Numbered from the stretch's first letter, positions 44,605-54,015 are shown. The stretch is 64,000 nt of DNA from Ideonella sp. (GCA_015075165.1 JABTUY010000002.1:310001-374000); one strand, 5' to 3'. Numbers and translations are program-made. The notes: a model not told the origin generated them from the sequence alone.

Positions 44605-46260
44605 ATGGACAGTGCCGTTCTGAGCCTGCTGGGCGCCTTCCTGCTGTCGGTCATCGGCCTGTTCGTCTTCATCTGGTCGATGCGCAAGGGTCTGCTGGTC
44701 GAGAATCCGCGCGCCGCCTCGGTGATCTTCGCGCGCGGCGAGATCGGCCGCGTCGACGATCCGGCGCTGGCCACCGCGGCGCGGGCCAGCCTGCAGGCCG
44801 CCGCCGCCGAGCCGGGTGATGCCGCGCACGCGCCCGACGCGCTCGAGATGGAACAGCGCGTCGCGGCCGACCGCTCCAGCGCGTTTCCGGTGTTCATGTT
44901 CATCGCGTTCGCCTGCATGTGGCTGCTGCTGGGCTCGGTGGCCGGGCTCACCGCGTCGCTGAAGCTGCACATGCCCGACTGGCTGGTGGGTCAGGCGTGG
45001 GAGACGTTCGGCCGCGTGCGCACGATCCACCTGACGGCGGTGCTCTACGGCTGGATCACCAACGCGGCGCTGGGCATCATCATCTGGCTGCTGCCGCGGC
45101 TGCTGCGCACGCCGCTGATCGGCGCGATGTGGGTGATGATCGGCGGCGCGCTGATCAACACCGCCATCGCCAGCGCGATCGGCGCGATCGGCGCCGGCTG
45201 GACCGACGGCATGGAATACCTCGAGATGCCGTGGCAGATCGGCCTGTTCGTCGTGGCCGGCATGGTCTGCATCATCGGGCCGGTGCTCTACACGCTGGTC
45301 AACCGCAAGGTCGAGTCGCTGTACGTCAGCGTGTGGTACCACGTGGCGGCGCTGCTGTGGATCACGCTGCTGTTCCTGGTGGCCAAGCTGCCGGGCGTGC
45401 ACTTCGGCGTGCAGCAGGCTACCACCAACTGGTGGTACGGCCACAACGTGCTCGGCCTGTGGTTCACGCCGGTGAGCGTGGGAGCGATCTATTACTTCCT
45501 GCCGAAGATCATCGCGCGGCCGGTGCGCTCGTACAACCTGTCGATCCTCGGCTTCTGGACCTTGGCGTTCTTCTACGGCCAGGTCGGCGGCCACCACCTG
45601 GTGGGCGGCCCGGTGCCGGGCTGGCTGATCACGCTGTCGATCGTGCAGAGCATGATGATGATCATCCCGGTGGCGGCCTTCACGATCAACATGGCCGGCA
45701 CGATGTGGGGGCGCATGCACCTGGCGCGCTACTCGCCGACGCTGCGCTTCATGATGTTCGGCGGCCTGATGTACATGCTGTCGTCGCTGCAGGGCTCGTT
45801 CGAGGCGCTGCGCTCGGTCAACCAGATCGCGCACTTCACGCACTTCACGGTGGCACACGCGCACCTGGGCGCCTACGGCTTCGTCACGATGGTGCTGTTC
45901 GGCGCCATCTACTTCATGCTGCCGCGCGTGCTGCACTGGGAGTGGCCGTATCCGCGCCTGATCTCGCTGCATTTCTGGCTGGCCGCGATCGGCATCGGCA
46001 TCTACTTCGTCGGGCTGACGATCGGCGGCTGGCTGCAGGGCCTGGCGATGCTCGACGCCTCGCGGCCGTTCATGGATTCGGTGGCGGTGACGATCCCCTG
46101 GCTCCAGTGGCGCAGCGTGGGCGGCGCGCTGATGGTGGCCAGCCACCTGGTCTTCGTGGGCCACTTCCTGGCCATGGTGCTGCGCTTCGGGCCGCAGCGC
46201 GCCGGCGCTGCGCTGTTCGCCGCGCAGCCGCAACCGCAGGGGGTGGCCCGTGGAGAATGA
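44605..46260 (+). CDS. ccoN: cbb3-like heme-copper oxidase subunit I with CcoS-like N-terminus
   Basis: A 551-residue heme-copper oxidase catalytic subunit. Ligands are visible: low-spin heme His142 (RTIHLTAV) and His420, high-spin heme His418 (VAHAHLG), CuB His280 (WYGHN), His330 and His331 (GGHHL). The cross-link tyrosine is Tyr324, six residues before the first His of the pair, as in cbb3 oxidases. Residues 1-60 form an extra membrane helix plus a cytoplasmic linker that looks like the assembly protein CcoS fused to CcoN. The start at 44605 has GGAGGAG eight bases upstream. The presence of Tyr324 argues for O2 reduction rather than NO reduction. Confidence 0.85.
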   Translation: MDSAVLSLLGAFLLSVIGLFVFIWSMRKGLLVENPRAASVIFARGEIGRVDDPALATAARASLQAAAAEPGDAAHAPDALEMEQRVAADRSSAFPVFMFIAFACMWLLLGSVAGLTASLKLHMPDWLVGQAWETFGRVRTIHLTAVLYGWITNAALGIIIWLLPRLLRTPLIGAMWVMIGGALINTAIASAIGAIGAGWTDGMEYLEMPWQIGLFVVAGMVCIIGPVLYTLVNRKVESLYVSVWYHVAALLWITLLFLVAKLPGVHFGVQQATTNWWYGHNVLGLWFTPVSVGAIYYFLPKIIARPVRSYNLSILGFWTLAFFYGQVGGHHLVGGPVPGWLITLSIVQSMMMIIPVAAFTINMAGTMWGRMHLARYSPTLRFMMFGGLMYMLSSLQGSFEALRSVNQIAHFTHFTVAHAHLGAYGFVTMVLFGAIYFMLPRVLHWEWPYPRLISLHFWLAAIGIGIYFVGLTIGGWLQGLAMLDASRPFMDSVAVTIPWLQWRSVGGALMVASHLVFVGHFLAMVLRFGPQRAGAALFAAQPQPQGVARGE

Positions 46261-46888
46261 ACTCAAGCTCGCGGCCGGCGCGATGGTGACGCTGGGCCTG
46301 GCCACCGCGGCGCTGGTGGTGCTGCCGTACATCCAGGTGCGCGACGTCAAGGCGCCTGCGGGGCTCAAGCCGTACACCAGCGCCGAGCAGCGCGGGCGCG
46401 CGGTGTACATCGCCAACGGCTGCATGTACTGCCACAGCCAGCAGCCGCGCGACCGCAGCTTCGGCCCCGACGCCGAGCGCGGCTGGGGCCGCGCGTCGGT
46501 GCCGGGCGACTACGTGTACGACAAGCCCCACCTACTCGGCAGCATGCGCACCGGGCCCGACCTGCTCAACATCGGCGTGCGCCAGCCGAGCAAGGACTGG
46601 CAACTGGGCCACCTGTACCAGCCGCGCGCCTACGTGCCCGGCTCGATCATGCCGGCGTACCCCTACCTGTTCGAGGCCAAGGAGGCCGCCGAGCCCGGCG
46701 AGGAGGTGGTCAAGCTGCCGCCGGGCTACGGCCCGCGCGGCCAGGTGGTGGTGCCGCTGCCCGAGGCGCTGGACCTGGTGCGCTACCTGCAAGCGCTGAA
46801 GCGCAACTATCCGGTGCTGCCGCCCGAACCGCGCGAGGCGGCGGGCCCGGCCGCGCCGGCCCCGGCGAAGGCCGCGTCCGGCTCCTGA
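46250..46888 (+). CDS. ccoO: cbb3-like oxidase subunit II, mono-heme cytochrome c (CcoO)
   Basis: A 212-residue protein with a GTG start inside the end of ccoN. There is one N-terminal membrane anchor (about 7-25) and one heme c motif CMYCH (Cys58, Cys61, His62), with Met134 in SIMPAYPY as the likely axial ligand. CcoO passes electrons to the catalytic subunit. It is intact and of normal length, with an added Ala/Pro-rich tail. Confidence 0.88.
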   Translation: MENELKLAAGAMVTLGLATAALVVLPYIQVRDVKAPAGLKPYTSAEQRGRAVYIANGCMYCHSQQPRDRSFGPDAERGWGRASVPGDYVYDKPHLLGSMRTGPDLLNIGVRQPSKDWQLGHLYQPRAYVPGSIMPAYPYLFEAKEAAEPGEEVVKLPPGYGPRGQVVVPLPEALDLVRYLQALKRNYPVLPPEPREAAGPAAPAPAKAASGS

Positions 46889-46898
46889 GAGGCCTGCC

Positions 46899-47495
46899 AT
46901 GTCCGACGACACCGACCTGCTCGCGCAACGGCGCGAGAACGCCGACCCCGAGGAAACCATCCGCCCGGTGCCGCTGGTGGCGGCCGTCGTCACGCTGGTG
47001 ATGGTGCTGTTCGGCGTGCTCTACATCTTCTTCTCCGAGCCGCTCACCAACTCGCGCTGGGGCGACCAGCGCACGCTGGCCGACCTGTCGGGCCCGGCGC
47101 CCGCCGCGGCCGGCGCCGCAATCGACGGCAAGGCGCTGTTCGCAGCGCAGTGCGCGGCGTGCCACCAGGCCACCGGCCTGGGCCTGCCCGGCGTGTTCCC
47201 GCCGCTCGATGGCTCCGAGTGGGTGCTGGGCGAGCCGCGCGTGCTGGCCAACATCCTGCTGCACGGCGTGACCGGCGAGATCACCGTCAAGGGCGCCAAG
47301 TTCCAGGGTGCGATGCCGAGCTTCCAGCAGTTGAGCGACGCCGAGCTGGCGGGCCTGGCCAGCTACATCCGCGGCAACTGGTCGAACAAGGGCGAGCCGG
47401 TGCCGGCCGATCTGTTCGCGCAGGAGCGCAAGGCCGGCACACGCACCACGCCGTTCGAGGGCGGCGCCGCGCTCGACGCGCTGCGCAAGCCGTGA
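46899..47495 (+). CDS. Membrane-anchored mono-heme cytochrome c, CcoP-like position
   Basis: A 198-residue protein with a cytoplasmic N-terminus, one membrane helix (about 28-47) and one cytochrome c domain: CAACH (Cys85, Cys88, His89), Met139 in GAMPSF. It occupies the place of CcoP, but CcoP normally has two hemes. It may therefore be a reduced third subunit of this oxidase variant, accepting electrons from soluble cytochrome c or the bc1 complex. Same operon, 10 bp after ccoO. Confidence 0.85.
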   Translation: MSDDTDLLAQRRENADPEETIRPVPLVAAVVTLVMVLFGVLYIFFSEPLTNSRWGDQRTLADLSGPAPAAAGAAIDGKALFAAQCAACHQATGLGLPGVFPPLDGSEWVLGEPRVLANILLHGVTGEITVKGAKFQGAMPSFQQLSDAELAGLASYIRGNWSNKGEPVPADLFAQERKAGTRTTPFEGGAALDALRKP

Positions 47496-47529
47496 CGGCA
47501 CGCTGAAGGCGCGCCGAAGGCCGGCCGCG

Positions 47530-48165
47530 ATGTGGCGCAGCGCCGCGTTCAGCGTGCTGGTGCTGCTGGGCGGCTATGCCGCCGCGGCCTGGCTGACGCA
47601 CGACTTCCAGGTGTTCACCGACGAAGGCGCGCGCCGCCTCGAGGTGGCGCTGCACCCGGTCGCGGTGCCCGCCGTGGCGATGCAGGGCCCGGGTGCGATC
47701 GCGCCCACGCTGCCCGCGCTGCTGGCGCGCGACGGCGGCGTGACGATCGCCGACTTCTTCTACACGCGCTGCGCCAGTGTCTGCCGCTCGCTCGGCAGCG
47801 GCATGCAGCAGATGCAGGCCGCGCTGCAGGCCGACGCGCAGGCAGGTCGACCGCCCGGCGTGCGGCTGCTGTCGATCAGCTTCGACGGCGGGCGCGACGA
47901 CGCCGCCGCACTGCAGGCCTACGCGCACAGCCTGCGCGCCGACCCCGCGTGGTGGCGCTTCGTGCGCACCGGCGACGCGGCCGAACAGACCGAGCTGTTG
48001 CGCCGGCTCGGCGTGGTGGTGATCCCCGACGGCCGCGGCGACTTCGAGCACAACGCCGCGTGGCTGGTGTTCGACGCGCGCGGCCGCATGGTGCGCGTGT
48101 TCGATCTCGCGCAACGGCAACTCGCGCTCGACTATGCGCGCCACCTCGCGCGCGAGCCGCGATGA
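47530..48165 (+). CDS. SCO1/SenC-family copper chaperone
   Basis: A 211-residue thioredoxin-fold protein anchored by one N-terminal helix. The copper-binding pair is Cys81 and Cys85 (YTRCASVC) with His174 (FEHNAAW). SCO proteins deliver copper to CuA or CuB centres or reduce their cysteines. Since this oxidase type has only CuB, the protein probably serves CuB assembly. It lies in the oxidase operon and overlaps the next gene by four bases. Confidence 0.85.
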   Translation: MWRSAAFSVLVLLGGYAAAAWLTHDFQVFTDEGARRLEVALHPVAVPAVAMQGPGAIAPTLPALLARDGGVTIADFFYTRCASVCRSLGSGMQQMQAALQADAQAGRPPGVRLLSISFDGGRDDAAALQAYAHSLRADPAWWRFVRTGDAAEQTELLRRLGVVVIPDGRGDFEHNAAWLVFDARGRMVRVFDLAQRQLALDYARHLAREPR

Positions 48166-48764
48166 AGGCGCTGCCGCTGCGTGGCACGCCGGCCGCTCAG
48201 GCCGTGGCCGGCATCGTGCTGTGCGCGCTGCTGGCGTGGCCGGTGGCACGCGCGGCGCTGGAGGCAAGCATGTGGCGCCACATGCTGCTGCAGTTTCCGC
48301 TCTGGCTGCTGGCCGGTGCGCTGCTCGCCGCCGGGCTGCCGCCGCGCGTGCGCGCGGCGCTCGCACGCTGGAACGCGCTCGGCATCGGCGGCCTCGTGCT
48401 CGCCGGCACGGTGCTGGCGGTGCTGATGGTGCCGCGCGCGCTCGACCTCGCGCTGCGCGACGCGGGCGTCGAGACCGCCAAATGCGCGGCGCTGCTGCTG
48501 GCCGGTGCCGCGCTGCGGCTGTCGTGGCGCGCGGCCGGGCGGGTGGTGCAGGGCTTCTTTCTCGGCAACGTGCTGCCGATGACCGCCGTCGTCGGGCAGC
48601 TCTACCTCGATTCGCCGCTGCGCCTGTGCAACGCCTACCTGCTCGACGACCAGCAGCGCCTGGGCCGCTGGCTGGTCGGCGTGGCGGCGCTGCTGGCGCT
48701 GGCGTGGCTCGCACGCGTGCTGTGGCAGCTCGCGCGGCGCGACGATGCCGCTCTCACTGCATGA
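48162..48764 (+). CDS. Hypothetical membrane protein of the oxidase operon
   Basis: A 200-residue protein with about five hydrophobic helices (around 15-33, 42-60, 70-92, 100-118, 170-192) and little else. The ATG at 48162 overlaps the stop of the SCO gene, so it is cotranscribed and coupled. I recognise no family. An assembly or quinol/copper-handling role for the oxidase is inferred from position only. It converges with the minus-strand bdhA gene and overlaps its end by 11 bp. Confidence 0.6.
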   Translation: MKALPLRGTPAAQAVAGIVLCALLAWPVARAALEASMWRHMLLQFPLWLLAGALLAAGLPPRVRAALARWNALGIGGLVLAGTVLAVLMVPRALDLALRDAGVETAKCAALLLAGAALRLSWRAAGRVVQGFFLGNVLPMTAVVGQLYLDSPLRLCNAYLLDDQQRLGRWLVGVAALLALAWLARVLWQLARRDDAALTA

Positions 48765-49554
48765 ACCAGCCGTGGCTGACGACCAGCGACTGCCCGGTCA
48801 GCGCGTGGGTCGGGAACGCGGCGAACAGCAGCGCCACCTGTGCCACGTCGTCGAGCGTGGTGAACTCGCCGTCGACGGTGTCCTTCAGCATCACCTTCTT
48901 GATCACGTCGGCCTCGGAGATGTTGAGCGCCTTGGCCTGTTCGGGAATCTGCTTGTCGACCAGCGGCGTGCGCACGAAGCCGGGGCAGATCACGTTGGCG
49001 CGCACGCCGTGCGCGGCGCCTTCCTTCGCGATCACCTTGGCCAGGCCCTCGAGCCCGTGCTTGGCGGTGACGTAGGGCGCCTTCAGCAGCGACGCCTCCT
49101 TCGAGTGCACCGAGCCCATGAAGATGATCGCGCCGCCGCGCTTGGACGTGATCATCTGCCGGAACGCCGCGCGTGCGGTGAGAAAGCCGCCGTCGAGGTG
49201 CACCGCGAGCAGCTTCTTCCAGTCGGCGAAGCGAAACTCCTCCAGCGGCGCGACGATCTGGATGCCGGCATTGCTCACCAGCACGTCGAGGCCGCCGAGC
49301 TCGGCCACGGTGCGCTTGACCGCGGCGTCGACGCCGGCCTCGTCGGTCACGTCGACGCCGATGCCGATCGCCTTGGCGCCGCTCGCGCGCAGCGCGGCCG
49401 CGGCCGCCTCGGCGCCTTGCGGGTTCAGGTCGGCCACCGCGATGGCCGCGCCGGCTGCGGCGTAGACCTCGGCGATGCGCTTGCCGATGCCGCTGGCGGC
49501 GCCGGTGATGAAGGCCACCTTGCGGTCGAGCCGGGCGGTGATGTTCGTCGTCAT
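48754..49554 (-). CDS. bdhA: 3-hydroxybutyrate dehydrogenase
   Basis: A 266-residue SDR enzyme: TGAASGIGKR near residue 17, NAGIQ, catalytic serine in MGSVHS, and YVTAKHG for the Tyr/Lys pair. The block PGFVRTPLVDKQIPEQA and the terminal HGWFMQ are typical of D-3-hydroxybutyrate dehydrogenases. It interconverts 3-hydroxybutyrate and acetoacetate in polyhydroxybutyrate turnover. The start at 49554 has AGGAG upstream. It is last in a three-gene operon with adc and a patatin-like gene. Confidence 0.87.
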   Translation of the reverse strand: MTTNITARLDRKVAFITGAASGIGKRIAEVYAAAGAAIAVADLNPQGAEAAAAALRASGAKAIGIGVDVTDEAGVDAAVKRTVAELGGLDVLVSNAGIQIVAPLEEFRFADWKKLLAVHLDGGFLTARAAFRQMITSKRGGAIIFMGSVHSKEASLLKAPYVTAKHGLEGLAKVIAKEGAAHGVRANVICPGFVRTPLVDKQIPEQAKALNISEADVIKKVMLKDTVDGEFTTLDDVAQVALLFAAFPTHALTGQSLVVSHGWFMQ

Positions 49555-49585
49555 GTCGTGCTCCTGTGTGGGCTGCGCGTGCAGT

Positions 49586-50326
49586 TCAGCGCGCAAGGTA
49601 GTCGTGCACCACGCGGCCGAGGCCGAGCGTGAGGTCGGTGTTCAGGTGCAAGCCGCCCGTCACCTGGCGCACCGGCAGCGCGGCCACCGGCGCCAGTGCG
49701 TGCTCGAACAGCTCGAGCGCGGCCGGGCCCTCCCAGGCGCCCTTGAGCGTCACCGCTTCGAGGTGGTACTCCACCAGTTCGCACAGGCGCGGGCTGCAGT
49801 CGACGTCGGGCATGATCTTCAGCAGCCAGTTGGGTTGCGCCAGCGATCGCATCACCGCATCGGCGTTCGCGCTGCGGTGCTTGTAGCCCATCGTGCCGGT
49901 GGCGACGCGCGTGCGGCCGTAGTCGAGCGTGCCGAGCAGCGTGTCCTTGTTCACCTGCAGCTTCGGCGTGCCGAGCTTCTTCGGGAAGCCCCAGATCTCG
50001 CGGCCGCCGGCGATCGGCGCGTCGTCGTCGAGGAACATGCTGTGCACGTAGACGCCGGCGTGGCCCTTGTAGGTGACCGGAATGACCTGGCCGCTCTCGG
50101 TGTAGTCGCCGAAGCCGGTGGAGTCGGGCATGCGGATGAACTCGAAGCGCACCGTGTCGCCCGCCGGTTGCAGCGGCTCGGGCACCACCGCGGCCAGCGC
50201 CTGTGCATCGGTGCGGTAGCTGATGACGAGGAACTCGCGGTTCACGAAGCGGTAGGGCCCGCGCGGGTACGAGGGGCTGGACAGCGGCATCGCCCAGGCG
50301 TTGCGGCGTACGTCGTCGGCTTTCAT
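49586..50326 (-). CDS. adc: Acetoacetate decarboxylase
   Basis: A 246-residue enzyme of the ADC family. The Schiff-base lysine pair is Lys116-Lys117 in [11 protein letters not shown], matching Lys115-Lys116 of the Clostridium enzyme. Glutamates in FEFIRMPD and YTESGQ fit the active site. It would convert acetoacetate to acetone and CO2, although bacterial relatives act on other beta-keto acids. It overlaps the upstream patatin gene by four bases and precedes bdhA. Confidence 0.87.
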   Translation of the reverse strand: MKADDVRRNAWAMPLSSPSYPRGPYRFVNREFLVISYRTDAQALAAVVPEPLQPAGDTVRFEFIRMPDSTGFGDYTESGQVIPVTYKGHAGVYVHSMFLDDDAPIAGGREIWGFPKKLGTPKLQVNKDTLLGTLDYGRTRVATGTMGYKHRSANADAVMRSLAQPNWLLKIMPDVDCSPRLCELVEYHLEAVTLKGAWEGPAALELFEHALAPVAALPVRQVTGGLHLNTDLTLGLGRVVHDYLAR

Positions 50327-51438
50327 CGAAGCTCCTTGGGGGTGGGTGCGGTGTAGTCGAAGGCGCGGAAGCTTCCGGCCTCGGCGTGGTGCGGCGCGGC
50401 CGCCAGTGCGTGCAGCGAGCGCTGCATGTCGTGCGCGCCGGCCTGCCAGTGCTCGTGCATCGACGCGCGCGAGAACTCGTAGTCGCGCATCTGCGTTTCG
50501 CTGGACTTGTGGCGGTGGATCAGGTGCACCAGCGTGACGGTGGGGCGCACCGTGTCGGCCTGCAGTTGCTGCAGCAGTGCCTTCACGCGCGGCTCACGGC
50601 GCAGCGTGGCCGGCAGCAGCGCCGCCAGCTGGCGCAGCCGCCAGTGCGTTTCGTGCCGCTCGCGCAGCATGTCCGACAGCGCGCGCGTGCGGCTCGAGTA
50701 GCGGATGTCCTTCTCGCGGTCGGCCACCTGCGCCAGCGTGCGCGGCAGCGGGCCGCGCGCGTCGAACAGGTCGACCTGGAAGATCGTCGCCTCGCCGGGC
50801 TCGAGGTGCTCGACCACGTGACGCAGCGGCGTGTTCGACACCAGGCCGCCGTCCCAGTACGCGTGGCCGTCGATCTCGATCGCCGGAAAACCCGGCGGCA
50901 GCGCGCCGCTGGCCATCACGTGCTCGGGGCCGAGGCGTTGCGCGCGGTTGTCGAAATAGACAAAGTTACCGCTGCGCACGTCGACCGCGCCCACCGACAA
51001 CCTGGTTGGGCCCTGGTTGACGAGATCGAAGTCCACCAGCTCGAGCAGCGTGTCGCGCAGCGGCGCGGTGTCGTAGAAGCTGGGGCCTTCGATGGCGTCG
51101 TGCCACGGCATCGTGCGCGGCCGAAAGAACGCCGGCAGGCCGAATACCGCGCCCCACAGTGCCGACCAGTCGTTGGCCCAGGCGCGCAGTGCGCCGTCGG
51201 CGCCGGCCCATGCGGTGGGCGGCACCTGCGCGCTCACGCGTTGCCAGAACTCGCGCAGCCGCTCGACGCGGCGCGCCGGCGGGTTGCCGGCGATCAGCGC
51301 GGCGTTGATCGAGCCGATCGAGATGCCGGCCAGCCAATCAGGCTCGCGGCCGGCAGCGGCCAGCGCCTCGTAGGCGCCGGCCTGGTAGGCGCCGAGCGCA
51401 CCGCCGCCTTGCAGCACGAGAGCGGTCAGGGGGGGCAT
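50323..51438 (-). CDS. Patatin-like phospholipase/esterase with DUF3734
   Basis: A 371-residue patatin-fold hydrolase. The oxyanion loop is [11 protein letters not shown], nucleophile Ser40 is in GISIGS, and the catalytic Asp is in [11 protein letters not shown]-terminal DUF3734 domain follows (about 205-330). Homologues are clustered with bdhA in Burkholderiales and have been linked to lipid or polyhydroxybutyrate turnover. Here it heads the operon with adc and bdhA, which fits a role in carbon-store mobilisation, inferred from context. Confidence 0.85.
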   Translation of the reverse strand: MPPLTALVLQGGGALGAYQAGAYEALAAAGREPDWLAGISIGSINAALIAGNPPARRVERLREFWQRVSAQVPPTAWAGADGALRAWANDWSALWGAVFGLPAFFRPRTMPWHDAIEGPSFYDTAPLRDTLLELVDFDLVNQGPTRLSVGAVDVRSGNFVYFDNRAQRLGPEHVMASGALPPGFPAIEIDGHAYWDGGLVSNTPLRHVVEHLEPGEATIFQVDLFDARGPLPRTLAQVADREKDIRYSSRTRALSDMLRERHETHWRLRQLAALLPATLRREPRVKALLQQLQADTVRPTVTLVHLIHRHKSSETQMRDYEFSRASMHEHWQAGAHDMQRSLHALAAAPHHAEAGSFRAFDYTAPTPKELR

Positions 51439-51571
51439 CAAGGCTTCTCGTTCTGGTTGTCGCCGGCTTCGCTCCGGTGCAGGCAGTCTGTTCGCGCGCG
51501 CCTCGCGTGCCCAGGCCCGGTGGTCACGACGAGGTCACGGGCCGTGCCATGACCAAGGTCACTCGTGGGGC

Positions 51572-51606
51572 GCAAGGTCAGTCGCGGACGCAAGGCAGTC
51601 GCGGTC
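51572..51606. repeat. Short tandem repeat
   Basis: Two near-identical units in tandem, GCAAGGTCAGTCGCGGAC (51572-51589) and GCAAGGCAGTCGCGGTC (51590-51606), lie in the gap between the patatin and hydroxylase genes. They could be a regulator-binding array or a slippage product. No further copies are seen nearby. Confidence 0.4.
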
Positions 51607-51644
51607 GCATGGCCACTCGATGCGCGAACGCGCGCCAGCCGTCG

Positions 51645-52193
51645 TCACCCGGCACGCGGCGGCGCGGTGCCGAACACGTGGTCCCACGCCAGCGTGCTGA
51701 CGCCGTACGGCCCGTGCACGCCGGCACGGTGGTGCAGCGCATGGCGCAGCTTGGCGCGGTGCAGCCAGCTGCCGGCCGCGGCGCGGCGGTGGTGCACGGC
51801 GTCGTGGATCACGGCGTACACCAGGTAGCCGATCATCGAGCCGGCCGCCAGGCCGGCGGCCGTGGCGCGCGGCAGCACGAGCGCCAGCGCCGCCCACGCG
51901 GCGACGAACAACGCCGCGCTGAGCCAGGTGGGCGTGCCGATGTACGCCGCGGGCGATGCGTGATGCGCCTCGTGCCAGCGCCGGAACGGAGGCACCCGGT
52001 GCAGCACCCAGCGGTGCAGCGCATACTCGATGCCGGTCCACGCCAGCCAGCCCACCGCCAGAGCCGCGAGGCTGTGCACCGGTTGGCCCGCGTGCAGGGG
52101 CCGCAACGCCAGCACCAGCGCCGCGGCGATCAGCAACGGGTACACCGCGAAGTCGGCGCGATAGCTCCACTTGTTCATCTGCATGGCGGGCAT
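51645..52193 (-). CDS. Fatty acid hydroxylase/sterol desaturase-family protein
   Basis: A 182-residue membrane protein with about four helices and the di-iron histidine boxes HRWVLH, HEAHH, HDAVHH and HALHH. The family introduces hydroxyl groups or double bonds into lipids using O2. The overall pattern also resembles small carotenoid/fatty-acid 2-hydroxylases; substrate not assignable. The start is 52193, with a second in-frame ATG four codons later. Confidence 0.78.
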   Translation of the reverse strand: MPAMQMNKWSYRADFAVYPLLIAAALVLALRPLHAGQPVHSLAALAVGWLAWTGIEYALHRWVLHRVPPFRRWHEAHHASPAAYIGTPTWLSAALFVAAWAALALVLPRATAAGLAAGSMIGYLVYAVIHDAVHHRRAAAGSWLHRAKLRHALHHRAGVHGPYGVSTLAWDHVFGTAPPRAG

Positions 52194-52356
52194 CCGCGTG
52201 GGCGACGCCGGCAGTCTCGGCGCGCGCGCACGCCACCGGCAGTGCCGGGCGTCACGGCGTGGTCACATCCACTTGGGGGTGCAGACGTGCCGAAGCGCCA
52301 CCCTCAGCGCATGAACCGGTGCAGTCGAGAGCCGCCGCGGAGCGAAGGCCGCGGCT

Positions 52357-52380
52357 CCAAGCCGACCGGCGTCGGCTTGG
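52357..52380. terminator. GC-rich hairpins in the gap 52194-52482
   Basis: CCAAGCCGAC (52357-52366) and GTCGGCTTGG (52371-52380) form a perfect 10-bp stem with a 4-base loop. Two more weaker hairpins follow, including CCCCCTTGGAGGGGG around 52441-52455. There is no T-run. Such modules are frequent between genes in Burkholderiales and may be REP-like repeats or transcription-end structures for the DUF1345 gene at 52483. No gene is evident in the gap. Confidence 0.35.
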
Positions 52381-52482
52381 ACGGCCTGAGCGCTTGCCGA
52401 CTCCGGCGGCAGGCCCGGCTTCGCCGGTCCGCCAGCGGCGCCCCCTTGGAGGGGGAGGCGTCGCAGGCGCATCGGGGGTGAT

Positions 52483-53196
52483 TCAAGTGATGCTCGCCGC
52501 GAACACGTTGACCGCCAGCGCCAGCACGATCAGGTTGAACGCGAACGACAGCAGGCCGTGGGCCAGCACCAGCCGGCGCATCGAGCGCGCCGGCATCGCC
52601 ACGTCGGACACCTGCGAGGTCATGCCCACCGTGGTCGAGAAGTACAGGAAGTCGAGGTAGTCGGGCTCGTGCGCGCCCGGGAACGCGAGCCCGCGCGGCG
52701 GTTCGTGGCCGGCAGCCGTCGCGCCGTGCGCGCGGTAGTACTCGCGCGCGTAGTGCAGCGCGAACACGGTCTGCAGCAGCAACCACGATGCCGCCAGCGC
52801 GAGCATCGCCAGCGCGATGTGGCCCCAGCGCGCCGGCCCTTGCAGTGTGCGGCTGGTCTCGACCGCCAGCGCTACCGCGACGATGCTGGCGCAGGCCACC
52901 GCCGCCACCAGCATGAACAGCATGCGCGCGCCGGGGTCGATCAACTGCGCGCGCCGGCGCGTGGCCTGCGCATCGAGCCGCGTCGCCAGCTGCCACGCGA
53001 TGCCGAGGAACGCGCCGCTGTAGCCGAGCCAGCCGGCCAGCCACGGGGTCTCGGCGCTGCCGCCGGTGACGCCCGCCGCGAGCCATGCCGCAGCGGCTGC
53101 CGCCAACCCGACCGCCACCGCCAGGGCCTGCCGCTGCAGGCCGCTGATGCGGGCTGACCAGGGCAGGTCGTGCAGCGGGTGGTGGGGGGTGGTCAT
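52483..53196 (-). CDS. DUF1345 membrane protein
   Basis: A 237-residue membrane protein with about six helices. The segment YLDFLYFSTTVGMTSQVSDV followed by MPARSMRRLVLAHGLLSF is the DUF1345 signature, resembling the pore and filter region of small potassium channels. Function is unknown. It is monocistronic on the minus strand. Confidence 0.8.
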   Translation of the reverse strand: MTTPHHPLHDLPWSARISGLQRQALAVAVGLAAAAAAWLAAGVTGGSAETPWLAGWLGYSGAFLGIAWQLATRLDAQATRRRAQLIDPGARMLFMLVAAVACASIVAVALAVETSRTLQGPARWGHIALAMLALAASWLLLQTVFALHYAREYYRAHGATAAGHEPPRGLAFPGAHEPDYLDFLYFSTTVGMTSQVSDVAMPARSMRRLVLAHGLLSFAFNLIVLALAVNVFAASIT

Positions 53197-53268
53197 CGAG
53201 CGGCAATGCTACCGGTCGACGGCCGCGGTGCGTGGCAAAAGCGTGCTGCGTGCTGCGGCCGTGCACGC

Positions 53269-54015
53269 TCAAACGCGCCGTTCGACCGCGCGCACCGCCA
53301 GCTCGGTGCGGCTGTGCGCGTGCAGCTTCTCCATGATGCGGCTGACGTAGTTCTTCACCGTGCCTTCGGCGAGGAACACGCTGGCGGCGATCTGCTTGTT
53401 GCTCTTGCCCTGCGCGATCAGGTTCAGGATGCGCTCTTCCTTGTCGCTCAGCGGTTCCTGCAGCGGGTCGGACGCGGCGGCGCGACGTGCGGGCGGCGTG
53501 GGCGCGGCCGGCACGATGGCTGCACCGGTGTTGCCGCCGACGTCGTCGGCCGGCAGGCGCGGGAACGCCCGGAACTGCTCGATCACCTTGCGCGCGATCG
53601 ACGGCGACAGCCGCGACTCGCCGCGGTGCACGGCGCGCACGGTGTCGAGCACCTCGGCCTCGGTGGCGTCCTTCAGCAGGTAGGCGTGCGCGCCGGCGCG
53701 GATCGCCTCGAACACCAGATCGTCGTGGTCGAAGGTGGTCAGCACCACCACGCGCGTGGCCGGCAGCCGCGCAGTGATCTCGCGCGTGGCGACCACGCCG
53801 CTGGCGCGCGGCATCTGCAGGTCCATGATGATCACGTCGGGCCTGTGCGCGAGCGCGCCGTCGATCGCCTCGACGCCGTCGGCCGCCTGGCCGATCACCT
53901 CGATGCCGGCCTCGGCGCCGAGCATCATCGCCAGGCCGCGCCGGATCAGCGGCTGGTCGTCGGCGATCAGCAGGCGGATCGGCGCGGCATCAGTGGTGGC
54001 ACTCTCGTCGCTCAT
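53269..54015 (-). CDS. NarL/LuxR-family response regulator
   Basis: A 248-residue two-domain regulator. The receiver domain has phospho-acceptor Asp65 in IIMDLQMP, and the C-terminal LuxR-type helix-turn-helix (about 180-240) contains LSDKEERILNLIAQGKSNK. A Pro/Ala linker joins them. It pairs with the histidine kinase at 54294, transcribed divergently. Its start overlaps the stop of a small upstream gene (ATGA). Confidence 0.88.
   Translation of the reverse strand: MSDESATTDAAPIRLLIADDQPLIRRGLAMMLGAEAGIEVIGQAADGVEAIDGALAHRPDVIIMDLQMPRASGVVATREITARLPATRVVVLTTFDHDDLVFEAIRAGAHAYLLKDATEAEVLDTVRAVHRGESRLSPSIARKVIEQFRAFPRLPADDVGGNTGAAIVPAAPTPPARRAAASDPLQEPLSDKEERILNLIAQGKSNKQIAASVFLAEGTVKNYVSRIMEKLHAHSRTELAVRAVERRV

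Noticed and set aside
44605-46260. Calling subunit I a nitric oxide reductase because of the NsrR-like site
   Set aside because: The cross-link tyrosine (Tyr324) of oxygen reductases is present at the correct distance from the CuB histidines, so an oxidase is more likely.
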